DNA of 64,000 nucleotides from Diplosphaera chodatii (GCA_032358165.1 JAALGY010000012.1:1178001-1242000), one strand, 5' to 3'; numbered from the stretch's first letter, positions 48,325-60,820 are shown. Made by a program: numbers and translations. The notes: generated from the letters alone by a model not told the origin.

Positions 48325-51300
48325 ATGCTGATGGCTCTGCACACGCTGCCTAGGCTGCAGTGCTGTGCTGGCGCATCGCTGCGGTGCAGCGGCCGGGCTG
48401 TGCGGTGGGCCGCCAGCACGGACAGACAGTGCAGACAGCATGCAGGGAGGATGCTGCACTTGCGGGCCCAGCCGTCAGAGCTATGTAGCAGCACCAGCAG
48501 GGCTGACCGTTCCCCGCTGCTGCGGTCGAGATCACAGCACAGGCGCATGCAAGCTCAGAGCACGGCTACCAGTGACGCTGCCGCCGTCCTTGCAGATGCA
48601 GCCAATGGCAGTGGCGAGCAGAGCGGCCGATTCGTCATTACAACCCCGCTCTACTACGTCAACGCAGGTTGGTCATACTCTCCAGTTGCTGGCAGCATGC
48701 ACTTCAAAGCACCACTCACTGTCGTCAATTCAGTCCATGCACAGATCTTCAACACCATCGTGTTTGTCAACAGCACCCCACCTAGGAGGCGCGTACTCGA
48801 CAATGTCGGTGGATGTCATGGCACGTTATAAGGTCAGCAATTGCCAACATGTGCAAGCAGTGTAAGGTCATGCCTGCTTATATCCCATTGGCCTGGTGCT
48901 GGTGTCGTGAAGACCCGTATGCGGCAAGCATCCGCATGCTTGACTGCACAGCAAAAAGGGGCTCTCTGCAGTGCTGCAGAGGCTGCGGGGGCGGGATGTG
49001 ACCATGATCACTGGGACTGATGAGCACGGGGAGAAGATTGCACTGTCAGCCTCGAAGGCGGGCCTTGAACCAAAGGCGCACTGCGATGCAGTTGTTCAGG
49101 AGTACAAGGATTTGTGGCAGCTGGTGCGACATGAGCCAGCATGCTGAGCTGCTTTGGCTGGCAACCGAGGGCACTGGACTCACGAGCACCTCGGTTGTGT
49201 TGAGTGCGCTTGAAGGCATGTGCTTATGTGCTGATTTGCAGCTGGACATTCAGTACGATTCTTTCATCAGGACAACAGATGCTAAGCACGAGGTGCGCAT
49301 CCGCACGAGCAAGACAGCATACTGGACCATTACATGTCAGACCAATCTTGTCAAACCTTCTTCAAAACTCCTCACTGTGCCTGCTGTCTTCACCCAGTGC
49401 CCCCTCCCACCACAGGCGCTGGTAGCGGAACTGCTCATGCGGTGCAACGAGGCAGGCGACATCTACAAGGCGGATTATAGCGGCTACTACTGCGTTGACT
49501 GCGAGGAGTACAAGGTAGTAGTGCTTGGCATGCCGGCAATTCCGATCACATTTCGTGAGTGCTCAACATCAGCTTCACCTCGAGGCAGCTCGCAAGACCT
49601 GGCGGTAGACAGCTTGTCGGCAGCACATGGGGTGCCAGGACAGCCGAAGCATTTGCGGGCTCAACAATTTGTGCGCTGACCTTTTGCACCCATGGCTGGG
49701 GCAGCATTAAGCAGTGCCTTTGGTGGTGCTACATGTGCAATGCCATCGCAGCTCCCCAGGTGGCCAATGTCGTGGGCCTGCCGCTGTCTGCAGGATGAGG
49801 GGGATCTGGACGGGGAAAAGAATTGCCCCATCCACAGGCGTCCGTGCCAGCAGCGCAGCGAGGAGAACTACTTCTTCCGCCTCTCGCGCTACCAGCAGCA
49901 GATCGAGGTGAACGCTACATTGACGGCAGCGAGCATGCATATGGTCCAGAACGGGAACATCGATGGCCGGCACATCAAAGAGTTTGTCAGCCGGTGCTCC
50001 AACACCCTGCATGCCCGCACAGGATCTGCTCAGCACCAACCCAGACTTCATGCAGCCGGCCGCCCGGCGGAACGAGGTGCGGTGTAGCTGCTGTACGTCA
50101 TGGAGTGTTGGCGTCTAGTTGCACACCAGCCTGCACACGTGCACGCCTACACATGCTACCATATCTCGATCTGCGTTCCAAGAGTGCGCACCAACTTCGC
50201 TGTCACTGCCATCAGGTGCTGGGCTGGGTGAAGGCGGGGCTGCGTGACTTCTCCATTTCGCGCTCCGCCGCCGCCATGTCCTGGGGCATCCCGCTGCCGC
50301 AGGACGCCAGCCACAACACCTATGTGTGGTAAGGCGGTAGCGTGCCGGTGCAATCACCTGCCTGAAGGGAGCATTGACCTACATGGTGACCGCCGTTCCT
50401 CGGGGGAAGCAGCTCCAATAGTATTCACAGCCTCAAGGTGTGCGTCTGACAACATGCAGGTTTGATGCACTGACCGGGTACCTGTCAGCGCTCCTGCGAG
50501 ACGATTCGGGCAGCAACGGCAGCGGCGGCAGCCTGAACGCAGCGGCAGCTGCGGGATGGCCAGCGACGCACGTCATCGGCAAGGATATCCTGCGCTTCCA
50601 TGCGGTGCGTGATTACCGTCGAGGTCCTCGAATGCACCCTGTAGCCAGAGACGACAGCAAGTTCTGGGCAAACAAGGCCGACAGTGTCTTCAACCTGCTT
50701 TGACTGGAGCTGGTCATGGCATGAGCACCTGTCAGGCGCAAGTTCGTTTGGCAAGCCTGCTGCCTTAGACGGCTTCCGAAGCTCATGCCGACGACCACCG
50801 ACAGTAGTGCAACCCAGTTGCACCCGTACACAAGCAGCACTGTCATCTGTGTTAGGTGTACTGGCCAGGCATGCTGCTGTCAGCGGGGCTCCCGGTGCCC
50901 CGCCGCGTGTTTGGCCACGGATTCCTGACGTCCAATGGCCTGAAGATGGGCAAGTCCATGGGCAACGTCGTCGACCCCAAGGTGCTCCATGGCGTGCTGC
51001 TGGAGCTGGCTGCAGAGGGCCAGTGAACAGCATCGAGTGTCTGCAGAAACCTCGGCGATGCACTGCCGTGCAAGTGCCAGCCAAACTGCAGTGCACCTGC
51101 GCCCTGGGGGAAGACCACACTGCAGTGCGCCTGTGCCCTGGGGCAATGCCACGGTGTTTGCGGCAGATTGATATGTGCCCTCTGATGCACTCGAGAGTCT
51201 GCCTGCACAGGTGCTGGTCAGCGCCTATGGTGCGGATGCAGTGCGGTACTACTTCATGGCGGAGATCGAGTTCGGCAAAGACGGCGACTTTAGCGAGGAG

Positions 51301-53003
51301 CGCTTCCGTGACAAGGTGCGAATTGATTTGACAATTGTTTCCTAAAGCATGTGAATGTGAAGATCAGAAGACGCCGGCCTGCTGAGACTGGCAGCCACAT
51401 GCTGACTGTGCGTTGGCATGTCCCCTGCCGCTGCAGGTGAATGCGGCCCTCGCAAATGACATCGGCAACCTGCTGAACCGCACGCTTGGGCTGCTGGCCA
51501 AGAACTGCGGGGGCGCGCTGCCCGTCGCTGCCTCGAGCATCGCGGCGGACAACCCACTCCGCCAAACCGCTGAGCAGCAGGTGTGACAGCGGTGCATGAT
51601 GTAAGCTCCAGTTGTGCTGCTGAGACTGATGCTGATGTGGGCACTGTGTGCAGACCAGCTGTCAAAACCACTGCTTGACAGTCGGTCGGTTGCATGGTCA
51701 AACAACGAGAACTGCAGAGCGCTGCACTGGTGACGTCATGCAGTGTAAGCAAGCCGCTGAAAGAGTGTGGCACATGACCCCAGGTGCCGCTGGTGGCGGA
51801 CGCATATGAGCGCATGGCGTTCCATGACGCCGCACACGCCGCCGTCGCCATCAGCAGCCGCGGCAACCTGTACCTGCAGGAGACCGCCCCCTGGACGGCC
51901 TTCAAGAAGGTGCACCCTGTGGCAGAATGTGCGTCCTATACCCAGCGGTGGTTGCAGTAGCAAGCGGGTGCGAGAGGCCCTGCACGCAGACTGCTGCCTC
52001 TGCACATGATGGGGCACTGGGGACCCCACAGGTGCCCAGTTAGCCGGCGAGTCTAGGGGACTGTGGGTATTGTGCTGGACCATCTGTTCTTGGGCCCCAC
52101 AGGCTGCTCCTGGGCCGTGAAGCTGCAGGCATCACACGCCCCTGTGGTAGATGTGCAGCTGTGGGGAAGGTAGTCAAATGACAAGATCGACGAGATCATA
52201 AAGTGCAGACTTGCAGTACTGCCAGCTGGCGGAGTTACTGAGATCATGACGTGCCTGGTTGAGCAACTTGGCACGTATCACATGTAGCAGGCAGATACTG
52301 GCAGATCCTTACGATCCTGGCTTGGGAGCACACCTTCTGAGAGATGCTTAATCGGCAGCAGCTAGGTGCTGGCCGGCTGTCCAAAGCATGGTCGTGGGGA
52401 GCCCTGTGTAGGAGGTTGGGCTGTTTGGCAGGCACTGGGGTGCCGGTCTGTTTGGCAGGCGTTGGGGTGCTGGGACGTCCACCGCTCCACCCCCACTGCG
52501 TGTGCTACAGGGCAGCGACGAGGAGAAGCGGGCAGCGGGCGCGGTGCTGGTGGCGGTGCTGGAGGCGGCCCGCGTCGTGGCGGTGCTGCTGGCGCCGGTG
52601 ACGCCCGCGCTCTCTGCCCGCATCCTCAGCCAGCTGGGCCTGGCAGGTGCGCAGCCTGACCAGCCCAGTGCACAAGGTTGTTGCCAAGCACCCCAGCGGC
52701 ATGCCGATCTGATGTCCAGTCGGGGCATCCCACCCGGCTGCTGATGACCGTGTGCATGTGTCTGCAGGCTGTGTATGACAGTGCACACATTGTACATGGT
52801 GTCGCACCGTCTGCTCTGGCTGCTCACCAAAGGAACGCTCGTGCTATTTCTCATCATGCGCAGGCAAGACGCCATCTTGGGAAGACGCGGCTTGGGGCGT
52901 GCTGCAGCAGGGGCAGCAAACTGAGAAGGCGCAGCCGGTCTTCGCCCGATTGGAGGGCGACTTTGTTATCAGCAAGCAGGAGGCCGCTGTCCCTGCGAAG
53001 TGA
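48325..53003 (+). CDS. Methionyl-tRNA synthetase, organellar (bacterial) type
   Basis: Class I aminoacyl-tRNA synthetase that charges tRNA-Met, probably in chloroplast and/or mitochondrion. ATG 48325 opens a long basic leader of about 95 residues, like a transit peptide, before [12 protein letters not shown] (48630-48667). Exon 2 (48774-48832) has [19 protein letters not shown], where PHLGG takes the place of the HIGH signature. Exon 3 has [20 protein letters not shown] (about 48998-49055). The connecting domain carries [10 protein letters not shown] (49485) and [18 protein letters not shown] (49825), followed by SWGIPLPQD and [15 protein letters not shown] (50320/50460). [15 protein letters not shown] (50940-50980) is the KMSKS loop. 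[20 protein letters not shown] (51212) and [17 protein letters not shown] (51460) form the C-terminal helical domain. The last exons hold [20 protein letters not shown] and end in EAAVPAK with TGA at 53001-53003. No C-terminal EMAP-like tRNA-binding domain was seen. Confidence 0.9.
51086..51147 (+). repeat. Two-copy 34-bp tandem repeat in a MetRS intron
   Basis: Units starting CTGCAGTGCACCTGCGCCCT (51086) and CTGCAGTGCGCCTGTGCCCT (51120) are similar over about 28 bases. They lie between the KMSKS-loop exon and the exon starting near 51212. Confidence 0.75.
52419..52472 (+). repeat. Two-copy 27-bp tandem repeat in a MetRS intron
   Basis: Two head-to-tail units containing CTGTTTGGCAGGC and TGGGGTGC start near 52419 and 52446. 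They lie just upstream of the exon that starts near 52511. Confidence 0.75.
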
Positions 53004-53585
53004 GCCTATTCAGAAAGTGGGCCTACGTCATTGCTGCGCTAGTGTTCTCGGGGCATGTGGCGGTGTGGGTGATGAGGGATCAGTGGTACATCAGACAACC
53101 GTTAGACCAATTTGGCGGCTCATTTGGCAGCTTACAAAGGCATCTGACGCCAGCACACGCAGGTGCGGTGCCATATCTAATGTGCAGAACCAGAGTTCCT
53201 GCAAACGCTGGGGTCGCTACCAAGTGCAGCGCACAATTGCTCCCTGATCAACACACGTCGATGCTGAGATTGCCCAATAAATATCCATGTTTCCTGAAAA
53301 CCACACCTGAAGATACGCTCAGACTGGGAGGGTACCGCAAACCACGATTGTCAAGGGAAACTTCTGCCGGGCACCGAGCAGAAGTGGTGCACACTCAACG
53401 AGTAGCATCCTGAGGTGGCTTCATGGTATGTGCCAGGTTTGGCAGGGGACGCAGAAAATTCCTGATCAGTCTAAGCGGATCAGGTACGCGACAAGCGGCG
53501 GCGGTGGCTTCGATAGGCCTGCCGGCAACTGGAGAAATATAGCAGTGCTGCCGCTGCTGTGGTGCATTGGTAGTGTGCGTACTGA
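53004..53585. other. Convergent 3' spacer
   Basis: Lies between the MetRS stop codon and the minus-strand ENTH/VHS-like stop. No exon was recognised; it should carry the 3' ends of both transcripts. Confidence 0.4.
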
Positions 53586-54541
53586 TTAGCAGGCATCGAT
53601 GGCATCCCCAGGCTGCTGCAGCTGCTCGTACTCCTGCTGTGCTGCATCAAAGCACTGATCGTCCAGCGCTTGCAGCATGCGCGCAAAGTCCGTCGAGCTC
53701 TGGCCGCGGATCTGGCCCCAGGCGGCGACCAGCTCCACGCTGCCAGTCTGTTGGTAGCTGCCGCCCTTCTGCAGGCTGCCCGACCGCAGGCCGCGCAGAC
53801 TGCCGGCCGCAAGCGGCGGCCGGCCCAGGGACGCCCCGCTGGACAGCTTCGCAGACGGCACAGTGAGCGCCTTCGGCACCGCCGCCTTCGCTGCCGGCGC
53901 TGCCTTCGCCGGCGCGCCCGCCGCCGACGTTTTGATCGCCCGCAGGTTGGGCAGCCTGAGGGCAGGCAGGCTGAAGCCGGTGGTGCCGGCGCCGCCGGGG
54001 CGGCGGCTGCGGCTGTTCTCCCGCGCGTCTGCGAAGGGCGACGCCTCGTTGGTGGAGCTGAAGGAAAAGTCCAGCGGGCTGCAGGCTGAGGTGGAGCTGT
54101 CCTCGCTGGCGGTGGGGCTGCACCCCGTCTCCTCCTCCCAGGGCTGCGACACCATGCAGCCAAAGCCGCAGTGCTGCGCCGCGGCCTGGGTCGCGAAGAT
54201 GTCCTGCGCCTGCCACGGCTGCTGTGCCTGCTGCATGCAGCGGCTGGCCAGCAGCAGCTGCTCGTGGGTCTCCAGCTGGGCGAGCAGCGCCGAGGCGCGC
54301 TGCCGCACCTCCTGCCCGCAGTCATACCCCGACTCGTCCTCCGCCCAGAAGCCCAGCAGGCCCCGCAGCATGCCGGGCTCGGCGCACAGGTCGTCCATGA
54401 GCTGCGGGGTGCAGGCCAGCAGGCGCTCGATGAGCCACAGCGCGTTGCGCAGCTTGCGCCAGTCGTCCGTGATGTCAGTCAGCGTCACCTCCAGCTCCTC
54501 AAGAACCTCGCCGTAGCACTCCACGGCTGCGGCGGCGACGT
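53586..54541 (-). CDS. ENTH/VHS-like domain protein (5' end missing)
   Basis: A long minus-strand open frame whose N-terminal part resembles the second half of an ENTH/ANTH/VHS helical solenoid: VLEELEVTLTDITDDWRKLR, NALWLIERLLACTPQLMDDL, LLGFWAEDESGYDCGQEVRQ, then RASALLAQLETHEQLL. In that family the Trp-Arg helix, the Leu-rich helix and the G-x-D-x-G-x-x-VR turn occur in this order; members bind membranes or coats in vesicle trafficking. The remainder (about 54250-53586) is Ala/Ser/Pro-rich and looks disordered, with DFSFSSTNEASPFADAREN and a C-terminal LDDQCFDAAQQEYEQLQQ helix. The first coding bases seem to follow an acceptor (CTCTCAG) near 54541, so one or more 5' exons with the first ENTH helices should lie further upstream and were not found. 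An epsin- or tepsin/MTV1-like protein is possible, but not established. Confidence 0.6.
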
Positions 54542-56101
54542 CTGAGAGGAGAGAACACAGCACATGAGCATTGGCGCTTGTGTGTATCTGACATGTCAAC
54601 TGATCAGGCTTGCGTCATGACCGGCCGGATCGTGGGAGGTTTCGCCCTACACCGTCCGCTACCACGATGGCCGGGGGACGTCAACCTGGTCTGCCCGAAC
54701 TGAGCAGCCCACCACGGCTGCAGGACTGGATGCCCCACACACAGCTGCTGAGGAACACACGCAGGCCCCGCGGCGATCGTCGCACGCGTGTACACAAGAC
54801 AGGCGGGGTATGGCCCGCCGATTCCTTCGGGTCACAACGGTAACGTTACTGGAGCTCGTAAGCTGGCAGCGCACGACTGCGCATACAACGGCTCAAGCAA
54901 CGCAGCCCGGTGGACTGCGAGTGCGCCGAGGCGCAATTGAGTTGCATGATGATGTCGGCTGCCGCTGTGGGGTACAGCGGCCATGGATGCCTGGACTCTA
55001 CTCGCGCCTACCTGGCACCTGGCCCGTGGCTGACCGGATGGGTCGAGCCATCAACGCATGCATGCAATTGCATGGATGCAGCAGCTGCATCTAGACAGGC
55101 TAGAGCTGCCGGTCGGTGCCAGTCAGTTCCTGGCACGGCTGCGGCTCTCGTCAGCGAACCACTGTTGCCACTTGTCACCACAGGAAGGCCGTCTGCTCCA
55201 GCTGAGGCTTGCGGGCATGCGGCTGATCGCCAATGGTTCTGGCATCATCGTAGGATGCCTTCTGGCGCCCAGTGCACCTGCCAGCAGCCTGGGCTGCTCG
55301 CAGCCAAACCGGACGAAACGGCCATGTAGAGGTTCAGGGGCAGCAAGGCCCAAGGCTCACCTTCTGCTGCGCAGAGGCTGGGGCTGTCGATGCACCGTGC
55401 TGTCGTCTGCTTGGCGGGCGACGGCGGCGACACCGGCTGCAGCCACACCATTGCTGCCGAAGTGACTGCTGGCGGATGTGCCGAGGCAGTGTTAATCTGG
55501 CGGGCTTAGGCAGACTGTGACTAGCAGGCAGCGCAAGCTATGTGGTCGTGGTGAAGGCGTAACACGAGTAATGCTGCATCACAAGTTGTTGGGCGAGTCG
55601 TGTGAGGACGCAGATGTGGCAACCTGACATCAGTGCTGGTACGCGAGTCATGGGATTTGGGGACTGTCAAATCCCGCTGAAGTTGAAGTACAGGGCCCGT
55701 ATTTCGCTGATTGTCCTCCTGCTTGCACTTTTGCCTGGAGCTGACCTGTGTCACAGTCCCCTGCAGATGCACGTACGTAACGGCAGAAGACGAGCTCAAG
55801 AGCCAGTAGGACCTGCTGAACATTGTGCATGGACTAAAGTATTGCATAAGACAGCAACCCCTTCACAATAGATAACAGAAAACTGCACAGTGTTGCAACA
55901 AGTTCAGAGAAAAGGTCGTCAACATACATCGTGTGCTGCAACTGTCGTTCACAGCTAGCCTGCATGACCGCAGAAGAACGCTCATCACATCACACCCTGG
56001 TCATGTCTTCCCCACGTAGTTGCCGGCTGGGGGGCTGAGACACAATAATGGCACCGTCAGAGTCGGCGGTGCTGCCACCCTGACAGCACTGGCTCGCGCA
56101 T
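54542..56101. other. Low-annotation region upstream of the ENTH/VHS-like gene
   Basis: About 1.5 kb without a recognisable domain on either strand. It probably contains the missing 5' exon(s) of the ENTH/VHS-like gene and the 3' flank of the TVP38-like gene. Several open frames of 70-135 codons exist (for example plus 55058-55465), but none shows family-like sequence or exon-style boundaries. Confidence 0.35.
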
Positions 56102-58050
56102 TTACACATCCTCCTCCACTTCGTCAAGCGCCTGCTTGGCGATGCGGCCAATGTAGCCGATTGCAAGGAATGTCACCGCTGCGCCAACTGCCACCTGCCA
56201 TGAGCTGACGCTGGCGCCCCCCTCCATCCCATCCATCACCTTGCGGCCATAGCTGCCTGCACGTCGACAGGCAGTGCGTGAGGCCACGGCAGACGTGAAT
56301 CCTCAAACAGCTAATTGAGAATTCAGATTGGTTAGCAGTTGATGAGCTCAATTAGTCAGTGCAGACCTAATTAACCCCTGATCAGGGAGTCTACGGTAAA
56401 GGGGAGGGTACACGACAGTGGTGACTAATGCTGACGATCTGCTGACGACCAGCAAAAGCCGGTCAATACGATCATGGCATACCATCCTTGGGTACAAGAC
56501 CAGGGCTGTAGGACCGTGGCAGCATGTGAGATGCACACAATCAAGCCCGCGGTATAGATGCAGATGTGTGACACTGCCACACCACCGCATCTATTGAGAT
56601 AGCAAGGCCTCGACAGCTTGTACAGCAGGCGCTGCGGCTACCCACCCGCTGATACGTATGCGATGGTGCCGGGCAGCATGCCAAGCCAGGACCCGAGCAC
56701 GTAGGGCACGAAGTCCACGCTGGTGAGTCCGTACAGGTAGTTGCTCAGCGCCAGCGGCAGCAGCGGGCTGAGGCGCAGCAGGAGCACCACCTGCAGGCAG
56801 GGCCGACGGCAGCATGAGATGGGGGCAAAGTGCTGCAGGGCAGCTGCTCCAGGCGGGGCTCGCTGGCAAAGCCCACTCAGCATGTCGGAGCTGCGCCTTG
56901 CGAGGGCTGAGGGCATACCTTGAAGCTGTCCTTGCCAATGGCGCGGTCGATGGCATTGAACTTCTTGTTGTCCTTCGCTAGCTCGGCCACCTGCAGTGGA
57001 CAGTGCCGCAGTTTTCAGCCCGTCCCACCCGCGGCGGAGACGCCACGGCAGCGCTGCAGCAGCTCGCAACGGACCAGGGACAACGGCACAGCAGCGCTGC
57101 CAGCCGAGCGTCTGAGGGTTCTGCGCATGAGGCAGCTCGAGGCACACCCGGTCGCGGGCGGCGTAGCGGGTGATCAGGAACCCGAGCGCTGCTGCCGCTG
57201 TGGATGCCAGCGAGACGACGACGACGCCTGGCGCCACGCCGAACAGCGCGCCAGCTGCCATGGTGAGGGGAATGGCTGGGATGATGACCAGCTCCAGCGC
57301 GGTGTACACGAAGGTGTACGCCACATAGCCCCAGGACCCCCAGTCGTCCACCTGTGCGGGCAGGAGGGCAGCAAGACCTTGGCAGCAGCTCACCTCACTC
57401 AGCAGAACGGCGCCAGAGCCGTGCCAGCCCTACCAGGACTGGGAGCGTGCGGTTGGTGGCAGGCAGCAGAGCAACATATACCACACTGTGGTTCAGATAC
57501 ACGACGACTTGGGGATGGACAGGCACTCACCACACTGATGAACCAGGAGATGCCCTGCTTTATGCTGTCTCGATATACGTAGCCGCCCCCGCCTATGAGC
57601 GCAATCGCGGCAACAGCCACCAATGCTGAAATGACCTGCACGGGGCTGCCTGTGTTGTGATGCGTGCTGCATGCCATGCGCATGCGCAGGTGTGTAGGCC
57701 ATGCAGGTTCCAAAATTAAAGTGGCAGAGCTGTGGGCGCAAACCTTCAGATTGGAGTTGTCCGTGTCTGCATCATTAGGGGTGCTGTTGCTGGCTTTGGC
57801 GGGCACATCTCTGCAGGGACAACCATCATACATGCACTTCAAATCAAAAGGCACACAAGAGTTCGAATTCAGCCTCTGGATGCGTTTGGACAACACTACG
57901 GTTGCAAGCAGCACACCTTTGGCGCTTGCGCGCTGCTGACCGCTGCTCGCTGTCTGTTACTGCCAGGACAGCTGTGCGCCTCCTGAGCGGCTGTACACCA
58001 GCTATCCGCTGCCGGAGTGCTGTCTGGGAACTCAGGCACTGCAGTGCCAT
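56102..58050 (-). CDS. TVP38/DedA-family (VTT domain) membrane protein with transit-like leader
   Basis: Integral membrane protein of the SNARE-associated/VTT superfamily (TVP38, TMEM64, DedA), whose members act in lipid and membrane homeostasis. ATG 58050 opens MALQCLSSQTALRQRIAGVQ followed by PLRRRTAVLA, a basic, Ser/Ala-rich leader typical of plastid targeting. A short hydrophilic exon (about 57810-57745) precedes the first helix, LVAVAAIALIGGGGYVYRDS (about 57620-57560). The VTT core follows: SWGYVAYTFVYTALELVIIP and AIPLTMAAGALFGVAPG (57330-57230), then ASTAAAALGFLITRYAARDR (to about 57150). FNAIDRAIGKDSFK is near 56960-56925. LLRLSPLLPLALSNYLYGLT and FVPYVLGSWLGMLPGTIAYV are at 56785-56645. 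The last exon carries a further helix, VAVGAAVTFLAIGYIGRIAK, and ends in EVEEDV with a TAA at 56102-56104. Family and topology are well supported; plastid location is inferred from the leader. Confidence 0.85.
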
Positions 58051-58829
58051 CCATTATACCGTCATGACTTGCGACCATACAGCTGTCTGTGCACATCTTA
58101 TGCATGCATTCGATGTGTTGCAACCGCATGGCTGGGAGCGCGGTTGCCATTATGCATCCCCCAACTGGGTGCCAGACCGTGCGACCAATACCAGACCACA
58201 TGCAACTCGGAATAGCGTTCGAGTTGGACAACATGCAGCTGGAATCTGCTCAAAGGGGCCACTGATGCAAAAGATGCTCATCAGGCTGGTTGCATCATTG
58301 CATGCTAGCACCTGTGAAAGTCTGCTGTGTGTTCTGAACGCTGGTCGGATGATGGCTGACACTGCAGGCGCGGTGCCGCACAGCACGGACTGCGCCATCG
58401 CACTGCTGATGTGTCCGCAAAAGCTTGACTGTGGTTCGTGGCTCCAGGGGTGTCAGGTTTCTGCACCGCTTGCAATGCTTACAGTAACGCCCGGTGGCCA
58501 GCAAAGCTGTATATGGAGGACACGTATGTTGAATCTTTTCTGATGTTAGCTGTGCTTCGTGTCGCGGCACAACAGAGCTGAACACCGGCTTCTGAGCAGC
58601 GGCCAAAACTTGCTTAGTTGCAGACTTGCTCGACTGCAGGGCTGGCAACGGGGAGTTCGACGTTCTGCACCCTGCTATGTTGCCCACAACGTCCTGACCC
58701 GCCCAGCAAGCAGAGCAGCCTTTGGACAGACACCAAAGGCACCTCGGCTGCAGTTGTTGAGGTTTAGTGAAGCGCGGCTTATCTGCCACGTTTGATACCT
58801 GTGAGTGAGTCTGGGCACTGGCTGGTCAG
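58051..58829. promoter_or_regulatory. Divergent upstream region (TVP38-like / unidentified plus gene)
   Basis: About 780 bases between the TVP38-like start and the first exon-like block of the plus-strand gene. Long open frames cross it on both strands, but none has recognisable protein character. Confidence 0.3.
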
Positions 58830-60820
58830 ATGGCCGCCCTGCATCTGACGCCAAACGGTGCAAACTGCGGTACAGCTGCAGCAGACAGGCGTTCAAGGAC
58901 CGCCACGTTGGTGCCCAGCTCCTCCGCTCCCAAGGCAGAGCAGTCATGCAGTCAGCGGCGACGTCATGGCCGGCATCGGCGGCGCCATGCTTGCCGTGCC
59001 ACAGCGCGGGAGGCTGGCACGCAGAGCTTTCCGCAACCCGGCGAGACCATAGACTTCCCGCCGGACGAGCTGCCGCGTCAGAGTGATGAGGCGCAGCTGG
59101 CGACTGTGCCGCGCCCTGGTGCACTCCCCGCTGTCTGCTGCGATGCTGTATCACCCCGTCGCCCAGGACGGCAAATATACAAGCAACAGACAGCGCGATG
59201 GTCACTGGGTTTTCTTATCGAACGCAGCCACACTGGGGTTGCCGGCGTTCGACGGCTCTATCGCTGCGGACTTTCCAGACACATCCCTTGCGGATGTTGA
59301 GCAAGTGTACCAGACCTTCCACTTGGTGCGCTCATCGCGAGTATAGTGCCGAGCTTATGCGCAACTTATGCTCTGCACTTCACAAGACTGCCGCACATAT
59401 TAATTCAGGCAAAGCGTGAACAGGTCACACAGCTTTCCATTCATATGGACCAAGTGAAGCTCACTACGACTGATCGTGTCGTGCAGCATGGTTGCACCTT
59501 CTACATTGCCGTGTACGATGATATGTTGCGGCTGGATGACATCCATGTGGAGGACCACAACTCGAAAGAGTGGCGGCGTCCACCGTGCAGTGGGCAGATG
59601 CCGCAGCAGGCGGCCCTGTACCAGCAGGTGCCACACTGCTGTCTGAGTTGCCATCTGAGAGTGCGCATTGGCCATTCTGGCTACGGTCAATGCACACAAT
59701 GCACACTTGTGCATGGCAGCCTTGCCTGCTGGATGCAGACAATCTGATGTTCCTGCCTTGCAGGTGCCGTGGGTAAAGGAGAAGCACGGCGACTACATGA
59801 AGATGAAGGACGATGTGTCAGAGGTGATGTTTCCTGCCAAGACTTGTACAGAAGCGGTACACTGGCCACCAGGGTTATCACCATGAAGTCGCACCTGCAA
59901 CAGGAACGTCATTACAGGTTGTCATGGTGCAGCACAGGCGCAAGATGGGATGGCAAGCAATGTTTTCGCTGCAGGTGCTGAAGGTCTTTCTGATCAGGAG
60001 AGATCCCCAGACACAGATCCTGGACTTTGACACAGTGGTGAGTAGCAGGGATCTTTCGTTGCTCCTCACCACATTGGCTCCTGCAGATGCATGCTGTGGC
60101 AACTTGAGCTGCTGCGCACATGGTGTGTAACGTCGTGGTGTTGTCTCCCCCCAGGTGGCATTGGATGCCGAGCAGCAGGCAGTGGCGAGGGAGGAGGTCG
60201 CGCGCACCACAGACGAGACAGACCCCGAGCAGCTGAGCCTCCGCATCAGGTGTGTTTTCGCAAGGCCTTGCGTTCGAGTCACCTCCAGGTTTAATGGACC
60301 GCCTTGAACCCTCAGGTGCCTGCGAAAAACGCCGACCTATCGGGGCTGTGACGTAGTTTGGGGCTGTGACATTGATGATGTCCCAGGTTCGCCACCCCTG
60401 GGGTTGTGAAGCATGCTGTTCAAACCAAGTGACTCTCACAGCCAAGGTCGAGGACAAGTTTCAATCTATGTGCTATAGGGATGGCCACATTTCCATCGAG
60501 CTGACAGACGCCATGCCCAGCTTCGATGAGGTCGTGCGAGCTGCCAGGGAGAACCGAGAACCCGAGGGATGGTCTGAAGATCCATACGAGGTGCGCATAT
60601 CAGACTGGGTCGCAAGGATCTTGCATGCCCTGACAACTCAGAACTTCGCGAGGCACAAACAAGTCTGCTGGGAACAGTGGCTCCGTCACCCTTTTGGGGC
60701 ACTGTCCTCCAAAACTGAGGGGCCTCCCTGAGGATGCAGGCGGCGCCCGCTGACATGGATGACAATGAGCTGGATGATGACTTTGACTCACCAGACATAC
60801 CAGCCATTGACTTTGCATGA
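58830..60820 (+). CDS. Unidentified multi-exon gene
   Basis: I do not recognise the product. Exon-like blocks on the plus strand are: FPQPGETIDFPPDELPRQSD (about 59025-59085); GHWVFLSNAATLGLPAFDGS with ADVEQVYQTFHLV (about 59200-59325); VPWVKEKHGDYMKMKDDVSE followed by VMFPA after an acceptor at 59763; KMGWQAMFSLQVLKVFLIRR with DPQTQILDFDTV (to about 60033); VALDAEQQAVAREEVARTTD with ETDPEQLSLRIR (60155-60251); VEDKFQSMCYRDGHISIELT with DAMPSFDEVVRAARENREPE and GWSEDPYE (60448-60592); and an acidic C-terminus MDDNELDDDFDSPDIPAIDF ending at TGA 60818-60820. The joins between blocks and the start at 58830 are provisional. The Asp-rich tail suggests a protein-interaction terminus. It is convergent with the RimM gene, whose stop is about 90 bases away. 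Confidence 0.5.
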
